Shown here: piece by piece, positions 31,498 to 41,178 of the stretch
How positions within the stretch are numbered: position 1 is the first letter of the stretch
How the letters are laid out: every line of letters begins with the position of its first letter
Assembly: GCF_000372725.1 (NCBI RefSeq)
Contig: NW_005201493.1
Location: 76,830 to 140,829, forward strand
Length of the DNA: 64,000 nt
Source: Emiliania huxleyi CCMP1516
Lineage: Eukaryota; Haptophyta; Isochrysidales; Noelaerhabdaceae
Reading direction: 5' to 3'
Made by a program: the position numbers and the translations under genes
Notes under the pieces: generated by a model
Database searches by the model: none
The model's input: only the letters and a program-made list of their open reading frames with translations
What the model was told of the DNA's origin: nothing

Positions 31498-31801
31498 CCC
31501 TGACGACGCGGGCGCCGATGCGGTGGGAGGCCATTGGAAGATCGCAGCGATTTTCTTTGTTCACAGCCTTGTTATGAGAAGAGACACAGACTTTGTTTTT
31601 GAGAATTTTAATATTCCTGGCGCCGATGCGGTGGATCCGGAGGATTCGCACGCAAGGGTTGTGCGGAACTGTCAGCGGCGGCTATATGGCAGGGGCCGCA
31701 AAGGCAGCGGCCAGGATCGCCGGCCGCGCCGCGCGCGCAGCCGTGCAGCCGCTGCACTAACCGGCCTCCCGTGTGGAAAACGTCTGATCACTTGAGGACA
31801 A

Positions 31802-34182
31802 TTAGGCGAGATGGACTCGGCCGCTCTCTACGGTGCGGCGCCACCCTCGCGCCAGAGCGCGTACGTAGCGAACGTCCCAGGGGAAGCAGTAGAGCTGCAT
31901 CACCGCGAAGTAGTGCGCTATGAACGAGCCGCGCTCGCAGAACCGTCCTTGTGCGATCGTGTAACTAGATTTGGACCGGAATCTGCCGCTACGCAGCAGC
32001 GCTGCGTGCCGTTTCGCCTCGAGCGCCTCGAGGAGCGCCAGCTGGCTCGCGATGCCAAATCGGTTGAGCGCCAGGTTTACTTGACAGCCCTGGCCGGCAT
32101 GAGGGAGCGCGTCTGCAATGGCCCTTGCGCCCTCGTCGCCGACGTCGCACAGGTTAAGGCATAAGGCGAGTTTTCGTGGCAAGTCACCGGTCGTGAGCGC
32201 AGCAGCGACAGCCGCAGCTCCATCGTCGCCGATGGGCATCAGCGGAAAGAGGAGTCCCTTCAGCCTCGGCGCCACGCCGCGGCCGAAGACGTCGCAGAGG
32301 GAGGCGATACCGCGCGCACCAAAGTAGTTTCCTGCGAAGTTCAAAATCTCGAGCGCTGGGAGGGCCCCTGGCTTGAGACCTGCCGCCAGCTCTGCGACGC
32401 CGTCATCATCAAGGCGCGTGCCGACCACCATTAAGCTCCGGAGGCGCGCGCAGTAGTTGAGCGCCTCCGCCAGTCTCGCCGGCGAGCACCACTTGTCCCC
32501 TCGCACAAGCGGGAGACCCATGTACTCGATCTCCTCGATGGTCCCAAGCACGGCGTTTGCCGTCCTCTCGTACAAAGAGATTACTCGAGACACGTCTGCT
32601 CCGTCGGTGAAGTGGCAACGGGAGAGCAGCGTCGCCATGCGCTCCGGCGTCGTGGGAAGCCGCCGCTGCGCACCGCCCCCCTCGTCCGCCACGTCAATCA
32701 CGAGCTTCCACGTCGCGGAGTGCAGAGAAAAGCACTTGGCGAGCTCGGCGGAGCAGCGCTCAAACGTAGTCCACCCGCGCGTGTGGTAGCTCCGCGTCGC
32801 GTCAAAGCCGGCCGGCAGCTCGTCGGGTAGCTGCGTGAGGAGCACGACCGTGATGGCAGAGTGCGCGTACCAGAGGTCCATCGTGCTGTTGAGCATGCGA
32901 TCAAAGGCCGCCTTTTCCTCCCTGGACCGGCTCTCCTCATACGCGCGCCGCTCGGACACCATCCGCTCGCCCCCGTCGCCGCCCGCCTCTCGGATTTCGT
33001 CCTCGCCCCTCGCGTACAGTGCTCTATCCGCCATCCATGCTCTCCACAGCGCCGGATCCTTCTGGTGCCCGGAGGCCCAGTCGATGAAGACACCCTGCGC
33101 GAGCCAGGAAGGGAGTAGCGGCGAGAAGAAGGAGTGGCTGTGGGCAGGGGCAGGAGGCAGCTCACCATGTCGGTGAAGCCGTAATCGCGGCAGGCGGCGA
33201 GCAGGCCTCGCCCGCCGTGGAGGCTCTGCAGCTTGCGGCAGAGCAGCTGCAGCTGGTGGCCCTCCCGATCTGGATGCGCCGCCTCGAGCCAGCAGTACGA
33301 GATCGAGATGATCGGGAGTAGTCCGTCTGGGTTGCGCTTGCGGCGGACGACGCTCGTGAGGGTTGACAAGATGGACGAGATGCCGCCCCCCAGGCCCAAT
33401 TCAGTGAAAGCGGTGATCAGTCCAAAGATGTTTAGCCTGCGCTTCGCCCCACCCTCAATCTCCTTGAGCCGAGCGACATCGAGGAAGGCCTCCTCGGGAA
33501 CAGACTGCCGCCGCGGTAGCGCCTCGCCCTTGTCGGCGTGCTCCACCAACCATCTAAGGCTGAGCAGCCGTACGTCGCCCGGAAGCACTTTCTGCCCGTC
33601 TCCCTCGAGCGCCTCCCACACCGAAGCGTGGCCGCGGTAACGGTCGCCTTCGCTTGACTCCGGCCTCCTACCCGAGTAGGTGGGGCGGATGGGCCGACGC
33701 GCGCGAGCGCGAGCAGCCGACGACGCGGCTGAGGCACCCAGCCCCCCGCGCGAGTGAGCGCAGGCGGGAGCCTCTGCATCGGGCTGTGGGTTCCATGGTA
33801 GCGCTACGGGGGCTCTGAGAAGCGAATAAGCGAGTAGAGCCACCGGCTGCAGGACTATGTGCTCGAGCAAGTGTGTGCCGACAGCGATCACTGCTAACGC
33901 AATGTCAACGAGCACGGCCAGGAGCTTGACGCAGGGTGACCAGTCGACGCGAAGCCAGGTGCGGGCGTGGCTAGAGCAGGCGAGACCAAGCAGTACGATT
34001 GGAGACACGACCAAGGCGAAGATTGCTGGTGCAAGCACGATACTGAGAACGCCCGCAAGTATCGCCCCGACCAGGTTGGAGGCACGAGCCGGTGTGGAGC
34101 AACATCCGACGCCAAGCGCCGGCGAGATCGGCCGCACTGCCGCATGAGGCGGCCGAGGCGAAGGCGGCTGCTGCTGCGCCAT
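31802..34182 (-). CDS. Multi-pass membrane protein with conserved algal ISYCW-type domain and C-terminal LRRs
   Basis: Model complement(join(31802..33094,33166..34182)), 769 aa, GT-AG intron of 71 nt. N-terminal hydrophobic helices (AGVLSIVLAPAIFALVVSP, LLAVLVDIALAVIAVG). A central domain runs IISISYCWLEAAHPD through GVFIDWASGHQKDP and WYAHSAITVVLLTQLP to YHTRGWTTFERCSAEL, a pattern I know from large protein families of microalgae, possibly TIR-like. Then leucine-rich repeats (LEILNFAGNYFGARGIASL, and ALALNLC-type). Function unknown; a sensor or signalling role is inference only. Confidence 0.7.
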
Positions 34183-35846
34183 CGGCCGACGAGGACCTGA
34201 TCGCTTCTCCTTTCAGGATGTCGAGCGTGTCTCATCTCCTACCACTCCTAGGCGCCCAAGTTTTTTTTTCGACGACGAACACAGAGGCACAGTGCGCACC
34301 CCGCCCCGTTCGCAGGGCGTGCATCACACAGGTGGACTGTGTGACTCCTCGGGGTTTCTGGGGACTCTTGTGTGCTAATAATAAATAGAGCAGTTATATC
34401 TTGTGTGCTAGGTCACTGGAGATCACCGCGGGTTTCTTTCGTCTCCTCTTCGCGGCAGAGTGGCTTGACGTTGGTGTGGTTCCGCTGCCGCTGTTGGCCG
34501 CTTTGTGTATCTCGAGACCTCGAGAGAAGGCCGCCCGCAGGCCCAAGTCAAGAATTGGCTTTCTTTTGGCGGGCAACTGCCGCTGCTTGCCGCGCCGGCA
34601 GCGGTCGCCTGCAGCATGGAAGACGAGGGTTCGCTCGACGACCTGCTGACCGCTTGTGGCGACATCGATGACGAGCCAGAGGACGTTCCTCCGCCGCGGG
34701 TATTTTCAGTGTTTTTTGCTCTACTAGCAGGCTGGCTCGCTAGTCGCTCGCCGGGCCCGCGCAGCACGCGCGGGCCTATTTTTGCGGTTGATAAGGTGGC
34801 ACCTTCGACATTGCGTTTCTTTTCTTTATAGGCTGTGTGTGTGTGTGTGTGTGACTCACACTTTATAGGCTGTCCTCTATTTAGGATTCCTAAGCTTAAA
34901 GGCCCGCTAAACGCGCGAGGCGGTGGCGGCGGTGGGGGGGATTGACAGGGGAGGCGGCGGGATTGACAGGGGATGGGGCGGCCACGAGCGGAGCGGCGGC
35001 GAGAGGGGGGGCGGCGGCGAGGCGCCAACGAGCGAGGAGCCCGCGCCATCAGAGGGACGCGCCGCTGCGAGATGGAGGGCGGCGGTGACGGAGGCAAGGC
35101 GCGAGGCGGCGGCGGCGGCGGCGGCGGCGAGAACGGCGGCACCGAGTTGTCTCGGTGAGCGGAGCGGCGGCAGGAGGAGGAGCAGCTCGCTGTTGAGCGC
35201 TTTTGAGCCTGGGAGCCCATGTCACTGCGACCGGCGTGCCCGGGAACAGAGATCGCGCGCGCGCCGCCACTCACGACGCGCACGCGATCTTCGCGGAGTC
35301 GGGTCCCCAGAGGGAAGCGGTCTTCTCAACCGACGTCCAGCGGCGCGGAAGGACAGGCGCAGCGGTGCACCGCGCCGCGTTGATTCGCGACCACCGTCGG
35401 CCGCGGACGGCGGCGGCGTGGCGGCCGCGGGCGCTCGTGAGACGCGCCGCTCTGCGCTGGTTCGGTTCGTTCGACTCGTTGTGCCGCCACACGCCCGGCG
35501 GCCGCGGGTCCCAGAAGTGGTTGCGCGGGCCTCTTCCTGGCGGCCGCGGGACGGCGTCGGGCACGTCGTCGGTCGCAACAGATGCGTGGCGAGCCGTGGC
35601 ACGTCGTTGCTGGCGCTGGTGGTTTGAGGTCGGCATCGTCCAGAGCAAGGTGGACGAGTCGAGAGCTTCAGCTGGCCGAGGGTGCCACCTTTGTGCTCTT
35701 TGTGCACGAAATGGGAAATATATCTCTTTGATTTTTAGACCGGTGGCTGCTGCGCGCGTTCGCAGGCTACGGGTCCTCCAACCCAGCATATCGGTGGCTC
35801 TTTTTACTCTCTAGCCTCTCGCCGCCGCCGCCTCCTTGGACTCGCC
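34183..35846. other. Mostly non-coding; one candidate first exon
   Basis: At 34616-34699 an ATG-led acidic peptide (MEDEGSLDDLLTACGDIDDE) ends at a possible GT donor, but I find no convincing partner exon. A short (GT)n tract lies at 34834-34851. ORFs across 34920-35700 are GC artefacts without domains. Confidence 0.3.
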
Positions 35847-36656
35847 ATGGCGGAGGCAGCGTCCGTTGGCTTCTCGCATCTTGTGGACGAAGCCACCAAC
35901 GTGACTGAGCTCCAAATCCTCGAGAAGCGCGACCCGCACTATGCAGTACGTATCAAGCGCATGGCCGAACTCAACGACGCACAGCAGGACATGGTGGCGT
36001 ACTGCCTGAACAAGTCGCACTTTTTCAAGACCATGGGAGACAAGTGGAAGGTGTGGGGTGACCTACTTTATGCTACGCAAGTGACCGGGTCGGCCATCGT
36101 GCCCGTGCTCATCGGCGTCCTTGGCTCCTTTGACTCAGCCTTCATCGATGCCTGCATCCGGGTCCTCGCCATTGTGCTGAGCCTGGCGGCGGCTATCTGC
36201 GCCGCACTCGAGGGCGTGTACTCCTATCGGCTGCGCGGCCAGGTTCGCCGCGGCTTTGGTGACAACCTCAACGATTTATTCCAATCCTTTGAGACCCTCT
36301 CTGGCCCGCTCTTTGACCCAACCTGCTCCGCAAGGCGGGAGTCCAAGCCGGCCCAACGGCCCGGCGAGGGCTCCTTTGTGATGCCTGACCTGAGCCACAT
36401 ACCGCGTGCCGTCCTGCGCGCACAACTTGACCACCTCGACCAGCTCGACACAGCAAAAAAGAAAGAGAAGTCGCCCGATGCGTCGCCACCTCGTCCGCAG
36501 ACGCACGTGGACGTGTACAGGCTCTTCGCGGCGGAGGTTGTCGCGCTGAACGCGCAGGCGCGTAAGGCCGCCTTCGTCGGGCAGGACGTGGGCGCCGGAC
36601 ACAGCGCTTCGGGCCAGATTGAACGGGAGGGCGAGGGGCAGACGGCGGTGACGTGA
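35847..36656 (+). CDS. SLATT/DUF4231-like two-transmembrane protein
   Basis: 269 aa, single exon, ATG in the context CTCGCCATGG. After a soluble head, two adjacent helices (QVTGSAIVPVLIGVLGS and VLAIVLSLAAAICAALEGVY) are followed by SYRLRGQVRRGF and a helical, charged tail. This matches the layout of SLATT domains, 2TM modules known from bacterial nucleotide-sensing defence systems (associated with SMODS and SLOG) and also found in eukaryotes. Membrane role, possibly pore-forming, is inference. The C-terminal ~100 residues are disordered. Confidence 0.6.
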   Translation: MAEAASVGFSHLVDEATNVTELQILEKRDPHYAVRIKRMAELNDAQQDMVAYCLNKSHFFKTMGDKWKVWGDLLYATQVTGSAIVPVLIGVLGSFDSAFIDACIRVLAIVLSLAAAICAALEGVYSYRLRGQVRRGFGDNLNDLFQSFETLSGPLFDPTCSARRESKPAQRPGEGSFVMPDLSHIPRAVLRAQLDHLDQLDTAKKKEKSPDASPPRPQTHVDVYRLFAAEVVALNAQARKAAFVGQDVGAGHSASGQIEREGEGQTAVT

Positions 36657-36775
36657 TGTAGCGTGTACTGCTACTGGCCCTCAGAATATGAGATAACTTA
36701 TCAAAGGAGGCGCCAAAACATCCTTCTCTGGTAAGAAAAAATCCAGAGCCCCCCCGCCCCCGCTCGCTAGGGTCG

Positions 36776-38131
36776 CTAGTCGCACTTTGGGGACTTCCGC
36801 AGGCCCGAGCTGGCCGCGTCGCCTTGCTCCTCCTCCGCCCCCAGCTCGCGCGCGAGGCGCCGCAGCTCGAAGCCCGCCGGCGTGCCCATGTCGCGAGGCA
36901 CGCACATGCGGCCGACGAGGTGCGAGGCGAGCGAGGCGGCGAGGCCGCCGCCTCCGGCCTTGCCCTCCTCGTCGCCGAGGAGGCACCCGACCACTGTCCG
37001 GAGGCCCTCGTCCACCTGGTCTGCCGTGTACGGAGCCTTGGACGCGCCGTGCCCCCCTGCGCCCATCTTTCGCGCGAGCGCGTCCGCCGCGATGGCCGCC
37101 CGGTTGCTCACGATGCGCGCCGCGGCCTCCTCGGCCGGCGACGGCGCCACGTGCGGCCGGTGGCCCGCGTACGCCTCCCACAAATCGACGGCGCCCGCGC
37201 CGGTGCTCTGGCGGTAGCCGGTGGTTTGCGGCGCGTTGCCGGCGTTGCCGTAGCCCTGCATCGTCAGCACACGGCCCCACGACTCGCCGTCGCCCTTCAC
37301 GCGGCAGGCGTACTCGGGGACCTCATCCATCGCAGCGTACCACTCCGCGAGCCGCGGCCATCGGCTGGCGTCGCGGGGCAGCAGCCCATCGTGCAAGCAC
37401 GGCAGCTGCGCCGCGTAACGCTCGAGGAACGGCGCCCACGAGACGTCGGCCGCCGAGAGCTCGCGGCCGACGAAGAAGGGCCCCTCGTCGTGCTGCGCCA
37501 AGAGCTTCTCGGTCGCATCGAGCGCCTTCTCAAAGTCCGATCGCGAGAGTGGGCCGCTATAGCTGAAGAGGTAAGCGGCACGGGAGGAGGGCCGCGCGTT
37601 GGACGGGAAGGATTGGCGGAAGGCGCTGATCATCTGTGCGACGCTCGACATCGAGGCGCCTTCTGGCGGGTACAGCGGGCGGCTGGCCGGGTATTCGGCG
37701 TCGAGCGCCTTGACGATGTCCATCGACTCGCCCTGCGTCCGACCGTCGGCCCACTGGATCTGCGGCGTCTGCCCGCGGTACCAGTCCGGCCGCCCGCCGC
37801 CCATGTTGTCGATGAGAACGGTCTTGTAGGCGAGGCCCTTCAGCTCCAGCGCGAGCCACACCTTCTCCGAATACGGACACCATCCATGCCGCTCGCGGAA
37901 CAGCGTCAGCCCAGATGGACTCGCGGGACACGGAGCCAGCACCGGGTCGAGCAGTGTCGGCTGTTCGGCGGCGAGGCTGGGCAGGCGAGACGCCAAACTG
38001 TCCCATGACGAGGCAGTACAGCTCATGTGGATCGGACGGTCGCAGCCAGCACATGTCGGACGCACTCGAAAAGGCGCCACGGCAGCTATGGCCGCGAGCC
38101 AGCAGCATGCTTGAAGCAGATAAACCGTCAT
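36776..38131 (-). CDS. Glutathione S-transferase-like protein, plastid-type presequence, long C-terminal extension
   Basis: 451 aa from the ATG at 38131, single exon. Signal peptide (MTVYLLQACCWLAAIAAVAP) followed by FRV, consistent with plastid import. Thioredoxin-like domain with active-site CPYSEKVWLALELKG (Cys-type GST, as in lambda/omega/DHAR) and the cis-Pro/ES region QTPQIQWADGRTQGESMDIV. All-alpha domain to about residue 285. A further ~165 residues (TMQGYGNAGNAPQTTGYRQS onward, with helical repeats) are absent from standard GSTs. Likely a glutathione-dependent thiol transferase or dehydroascorbate reductase. Confidence 0.8.
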   Translation of the reverse strand: MTVYLLQACCWLAAIAAVAPFRVRPTCAGCDRPIHMSCTASSWDSLASRLPSLAAEQPTLLDPVLAPCPASPSGLTLFRERHGWCPYSEKVWLALELKGLAYKTVLIDNMGGGRPDWYRGQTPQIQWADGRTQGESMDIVKALDAEYPASRPLYPPEGASMSSVAQMISAFRQSFPSNARPSSRAAYLFSYSGPLSRSDFEKALDATEKLLAQHDEGPFFVGRELSAADVSWAPFLERYAAQLPCLHDGLLPRDASRWPRLAEWYAAMDEVPEYACRVKGDGESWGRVLTMQGYGNAGNAPQTTGYRQSTGAGAVDLWEAYAGHRPHVAPSPAEEAAARIVSNRAAIAADALARKMGAGGHGASKAPYTADQVDEGLRTVVGCLLGDEEGKAGGGGLAASLASHLVGRMCVPRDMGTPAGFELRRLARELGAEEEQGDAASSGLRKSPKCD

Positions 38132-38480
38132 CGAGCGAGAGAGGGTTCGGCTCCTTGTGCCGCATGGGCAGGCTGTCCGGTTCTTCACGTAAACTTTCTA
38201 CCTACCTACCTACGTAAACGCACAACCCCGGGCCCGATATCGCACAGAGTCACGCAACACGGCGGTTCTTCACCATCGTATCTATTTATGTTGAAGTAAT
38301 GCGATTGTCAGGCGAAAGAAAGGCGAGCGCTGGCGAAGAGCTGAACAGTGTTGCTAGTGTTAACAGTAACAACAGAACAACAGTGGGGCTCCCCAACAAC
38401 AGTAGCTAACGGTAGGCCAGCCAGCTGAACAACAATAAGGAAGGCCTGGCAGTGACCCACGACGATCTCCAGCGTCCAGT

Positions 38481-38534
38481 GCGGGTAATACCCGAAAATA
38501 CCCGGAAAAATCCAGGTATTTTCGGGTTTTACCC
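38481..38534. repeat. 21-bp stem hairpin
   Basis: Arms 38481-38501 and 38514-38534 pair at 20 of 21 positions (core ACCCGAAAATACC) around a 12-nt loop. It lies between AACAACAGT-rich minisatellite stretches (38340-38420 and 38570-38610). The right arm is followed by a T-run. Function unknown. Confidence 0.5.
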
Positions 38535-38681
38535 GGGTTTTTTGGCATTTTCTGCTTGCTGACCACTGAACAACAGTAACAACAGTAACAAACAGTAACA
38601 GCTTGGGCTGGGGAGAACACTTGAACAACGTTGAGGATTTTCAGCCAACAATAGTGCAACTGTTAGGCCCAAAGTTAACGT

Positions 38682-39221
38682 TTGACAGCTCTAGCCTTGA
38701 GGGAGTCGCGGAGGAGGAGGGATAACGCAGGCAACGCAGGGACGGGCCAACAGCCAGTGGGACGAACGAGGGCCGCGACGGCGGCTCAAGCGGGAGGGAG
38801 CGGAGACGGTGGGCAGCGAGCGAAGTGGGTGAGACTGATGATGCCGCTCCTTCGACTTAGGGAGCGGTTCAGCTGCTGGGCGGGCTTCAGGCTGGTGCTC
38901 ACACGAAAAGGAATCGACGCGATGTGCAAAGCATACAAGAAGGGGAGAAGGAAGAGGAGAGACGCCGGTGGTGACGAAGCAGAAACTAGCGCAGAAGAGA
39001 GCAGGGCAGACCCGGGGACTGGGGAGCCGGAGCAGACGGCATCGGCCGCCGAGGAAACGTTGGGAAGAGGCACGAGGAGGGCGGCGACCTCGACCGACTA
39101 CCTCATGTATCGGAGTTATGGTCCTGATACGACCTGTGAACGTGAAGAGAGTGGTACCAGCACTGTCGATCGTTACGGCACGCAAGGGGGGCCTCCCGGA
39201 CGTATGATCCTAGCCCAATAA
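38682..39221 (+). CDS. Basic/acidic ORF, retroelement-like, unknown
   Basis: 179 aa with TALALRESRRRRDNAGN, a central hydrophobic-basic patch (VRLMMPLLRLRERFSCWAGF) and acidic EESRADPGTGEPEQ. Codon use is less GC-biased and the style resembles the highly charged ORF of the retroelements at 52 and 61 kb, though no homology is evident by eye. The first ATG in frame is uncertain. Confidence 0.3.
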   Translation: MTALALRESRRRRDNAGNAGTGQQPVGRTRAATAAQAGGSGDGGQRAKWVRLMMPLLRLRERFSCWAGFRLVLTRKGIDAMCKAYKKGRRKRRDAGGDEAETSAEESRADPGTGEPEQTASAAEETLGRGTRRAATSTDYLMYRSYGPDTTCEREESGTSTVDRYGTQGGPPGRMILAQ

Positions 39222-39273
39222 GTTCCACGGAGCAGATTTGGATTTTTGACAGAATTAATGCACTGCCCCCGCA

Positions 39274-40019
39274 CGATACTAACTATCGTAGTTTTGGTCC
39301 CGGTGCCCTTCACGGCACCACACCGCCGCTTGAAGGCCCGAGATTAGCCTAGCAGTGAGTGGGCATCGCCTGCCGGTCGGCTGGGCACGAGCCAAGCACT
39401 TGGGTGGCCGTCGACCGAGTCCGAGCGGCGCCTGAGGTGGGTGCCACGGCGTCCGCACGAAGGCGTGGCGGGGTGAGGAGCCAGGGGTGGTGAACACCTC
39501 CCCGACGGGCGCGCGGCGCGCCGGATGGTCCGCCGAGGCCGCCGCCGCCCCGGCGGCGGCGATGGGGGCGGCGGGGCCGACCCGGCCGGCGTTTGTCGGC
39601 TCCACCTACAGAGAAGCAGCCTCTGTGGGTCGACGATACTAACTCGGTAGTAACGCGGAGCGGTGCTGTGCGGCGCCGAGTCGTGCGCGAGGCGACCTCC
39701 TGAGGCTACCTGAGCTGGCAATGGATGCCACCAGGACGCACGGCTAGCAGGAGCCAGTCAGGCATGCCCTGCTGTGGAGCAGAGCCAGCTGGCGCACCGG
39801 CGATACTAACTCAGCGCGCCGCGAGAGGCGAATCTGGGCGACTTTGGAGGCGCAGTTCTCGAGCTTGCCGTCGACGATTGATGTCGGGTAAATTGTCACT
39901 GCCGTCCGGGAAGGTCTTCTCTCAACAGGCCGAGCGCCGTGGCCTGGCTCGGCTCGCCGCGAACGCCGCGAATTTATCAGGACCAAAACTCACGAGACCT
40001 CGATACTAACAAAAACTAC
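39274..40019. repeat. Segment punctuated by four CGATACTAAC motifs
   Basis: CGATACTAAC occurs at 39274, 39634, 39801 and 40001. The left end (TATCGTAGTTTTGGTCC, 39284-39300) and right end (GGACCAAAACT, 39980-39990, and AACTACGATA, 40014-40023) are inverted relative to each other. A related string (GTATCGGAGTTATGGTCC) is at 39108. The segment separates two charged ORF fragments and may be an insertion. Confidence 0.45.
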
Positions 40020-40197
40020 GATACATGAGGTATGGAGGACCCGTCGCCAAACGACGCAGGGCAGAAGACGGTGAGGCGGAGCAGACGCGCAGGGCGAGAC
40101 GAGGGAGGGAGCAGGACTTTGCGGAGATCAGCAGGAGGATGTACGAAGAGATTAGGAGCAGCAGGGACCCGAGGGACCATGTGGAAGACGGCTAGTG

Positions 40198-40821
40198 CTA
40201 GTCCCCCATCGGGAGGACGACCCCGGCTAGTCGCCGACCACACCCACAAAGAACCCTGCACAGAGATCGCAAGGGCGGGGACCTGTTCTTCCTTCTTACC
40301 CACCTCGTCACAGTAAGCCTTTCCTCTGTCGATCTTGCCCTCATGGCCGCGCATCCCCTCCCGCCCCCCCCCCCGGGCATTCCACTTTTCGAGAAAGCTT
40401 GTGGGGGGCGAGGATCCTGAGCCCATTCTTCGTAGGTTCTGGACGCCATGAAGTTATACACAGCGGGGTTGCCCTGCGCCCGCGGGAGGCTCCCGTGCCT
40501 GAGACCCTCCGGGACCCAGAACCCGATGAAGCTCAGGATTCTTTCGGAATAGAGCGACTCATTGTGCGCGAGGCGGATGCACTCTCCGGCGTCGATCCTG
40601 GCGGCGTAGTGACTCAGTTGGCGGCGCCCCCCAGAATCTGTGCCCTCGAAGCTGAGCTCGAAGGGCGGCGCGTCGGTGCCCTCGCTGCTGACCTCCACGG
40701 GCGGCGCGTCAGTGCCCTTGAAGCGTGAGTCAGGAAGTGGCGCGGCGACGTCGATGTCCTCGCCGATTGCGGGGGTCTCGTCGGGGACAAGGGCCCAGCT
40801 CAGCGCAAGGAGGGCCGCCAT
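40198..40821 (-). CDS. Secreted protein of unknown function with short internal repeat
   Basis: From the ATG at 40821: signal peptide MAALLALSWALVPDETPA, then repeats GTDAPPVEVSSE / GTDAPPFELSFE / GTDSGG, and a segment IRLAHNESLYSERILSFIG followed by FWVPEGLR. Past about residue 155 the frame becomes low complexity (GMPGGGGGRG), so the real C-terminus or an intron probably lies near 40380. No family recognised. Confidence 0.45.
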   Translation of the reverse strand: MAALLALSWALVPDETPAIGEDIDVAAPLPDSRFKGTDAPPVEVSSEGTDAPPFELSFEGTDSGGRRQLSHYAARIDAGECIRLAHNESLYSERILSFIGFWVPEGLRHGSLPRAQGNPAVYNFMASRTYEEWAQDPRPPQAFSKSGMPGGGGGRGCAAMRARSTEERLTVTRWVRRKNRSPPLRSLCRVLCGCGRRLAGVVLPMGD

Positions 40822-41178
40822 GCGGTGCAACGCCGGGTGAAATTGCACTTCGAAGTTTTAAATTTGGGTTCCTTCAATGGGGGAGAACGCGGGAATGAAA
40901 AGTGATTTCGGCAATGGCCCCGAGGTCTCTTGAGCACTTGAGCACTGGATAGGGCCGATTCCGCGTGGTACGGGACCCCTCGATCGTCTCGCCCTCCCTC
41001 ACTGGTGTGTTCATCGGGGGGGGTCATAACAAACACGGTACAGGATCGAGGTGCAGAAGCCGTCGCCAGTGTCGTCCCCTCTCTCCCCGACGGCGATGGC
41101 GGTGTGACCGATCGAGCTACAAGAGGAGCTTGGTCAGCAGGATCCGGGACAGGTCTGACGCTTCTCGGAACCTCCTAG

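Noticed and set aside
34616..34831. Small acidic protein gene MEDEGSLDDLL
   Set aside because: No partner exon or family; kept only as a candidate first exon.
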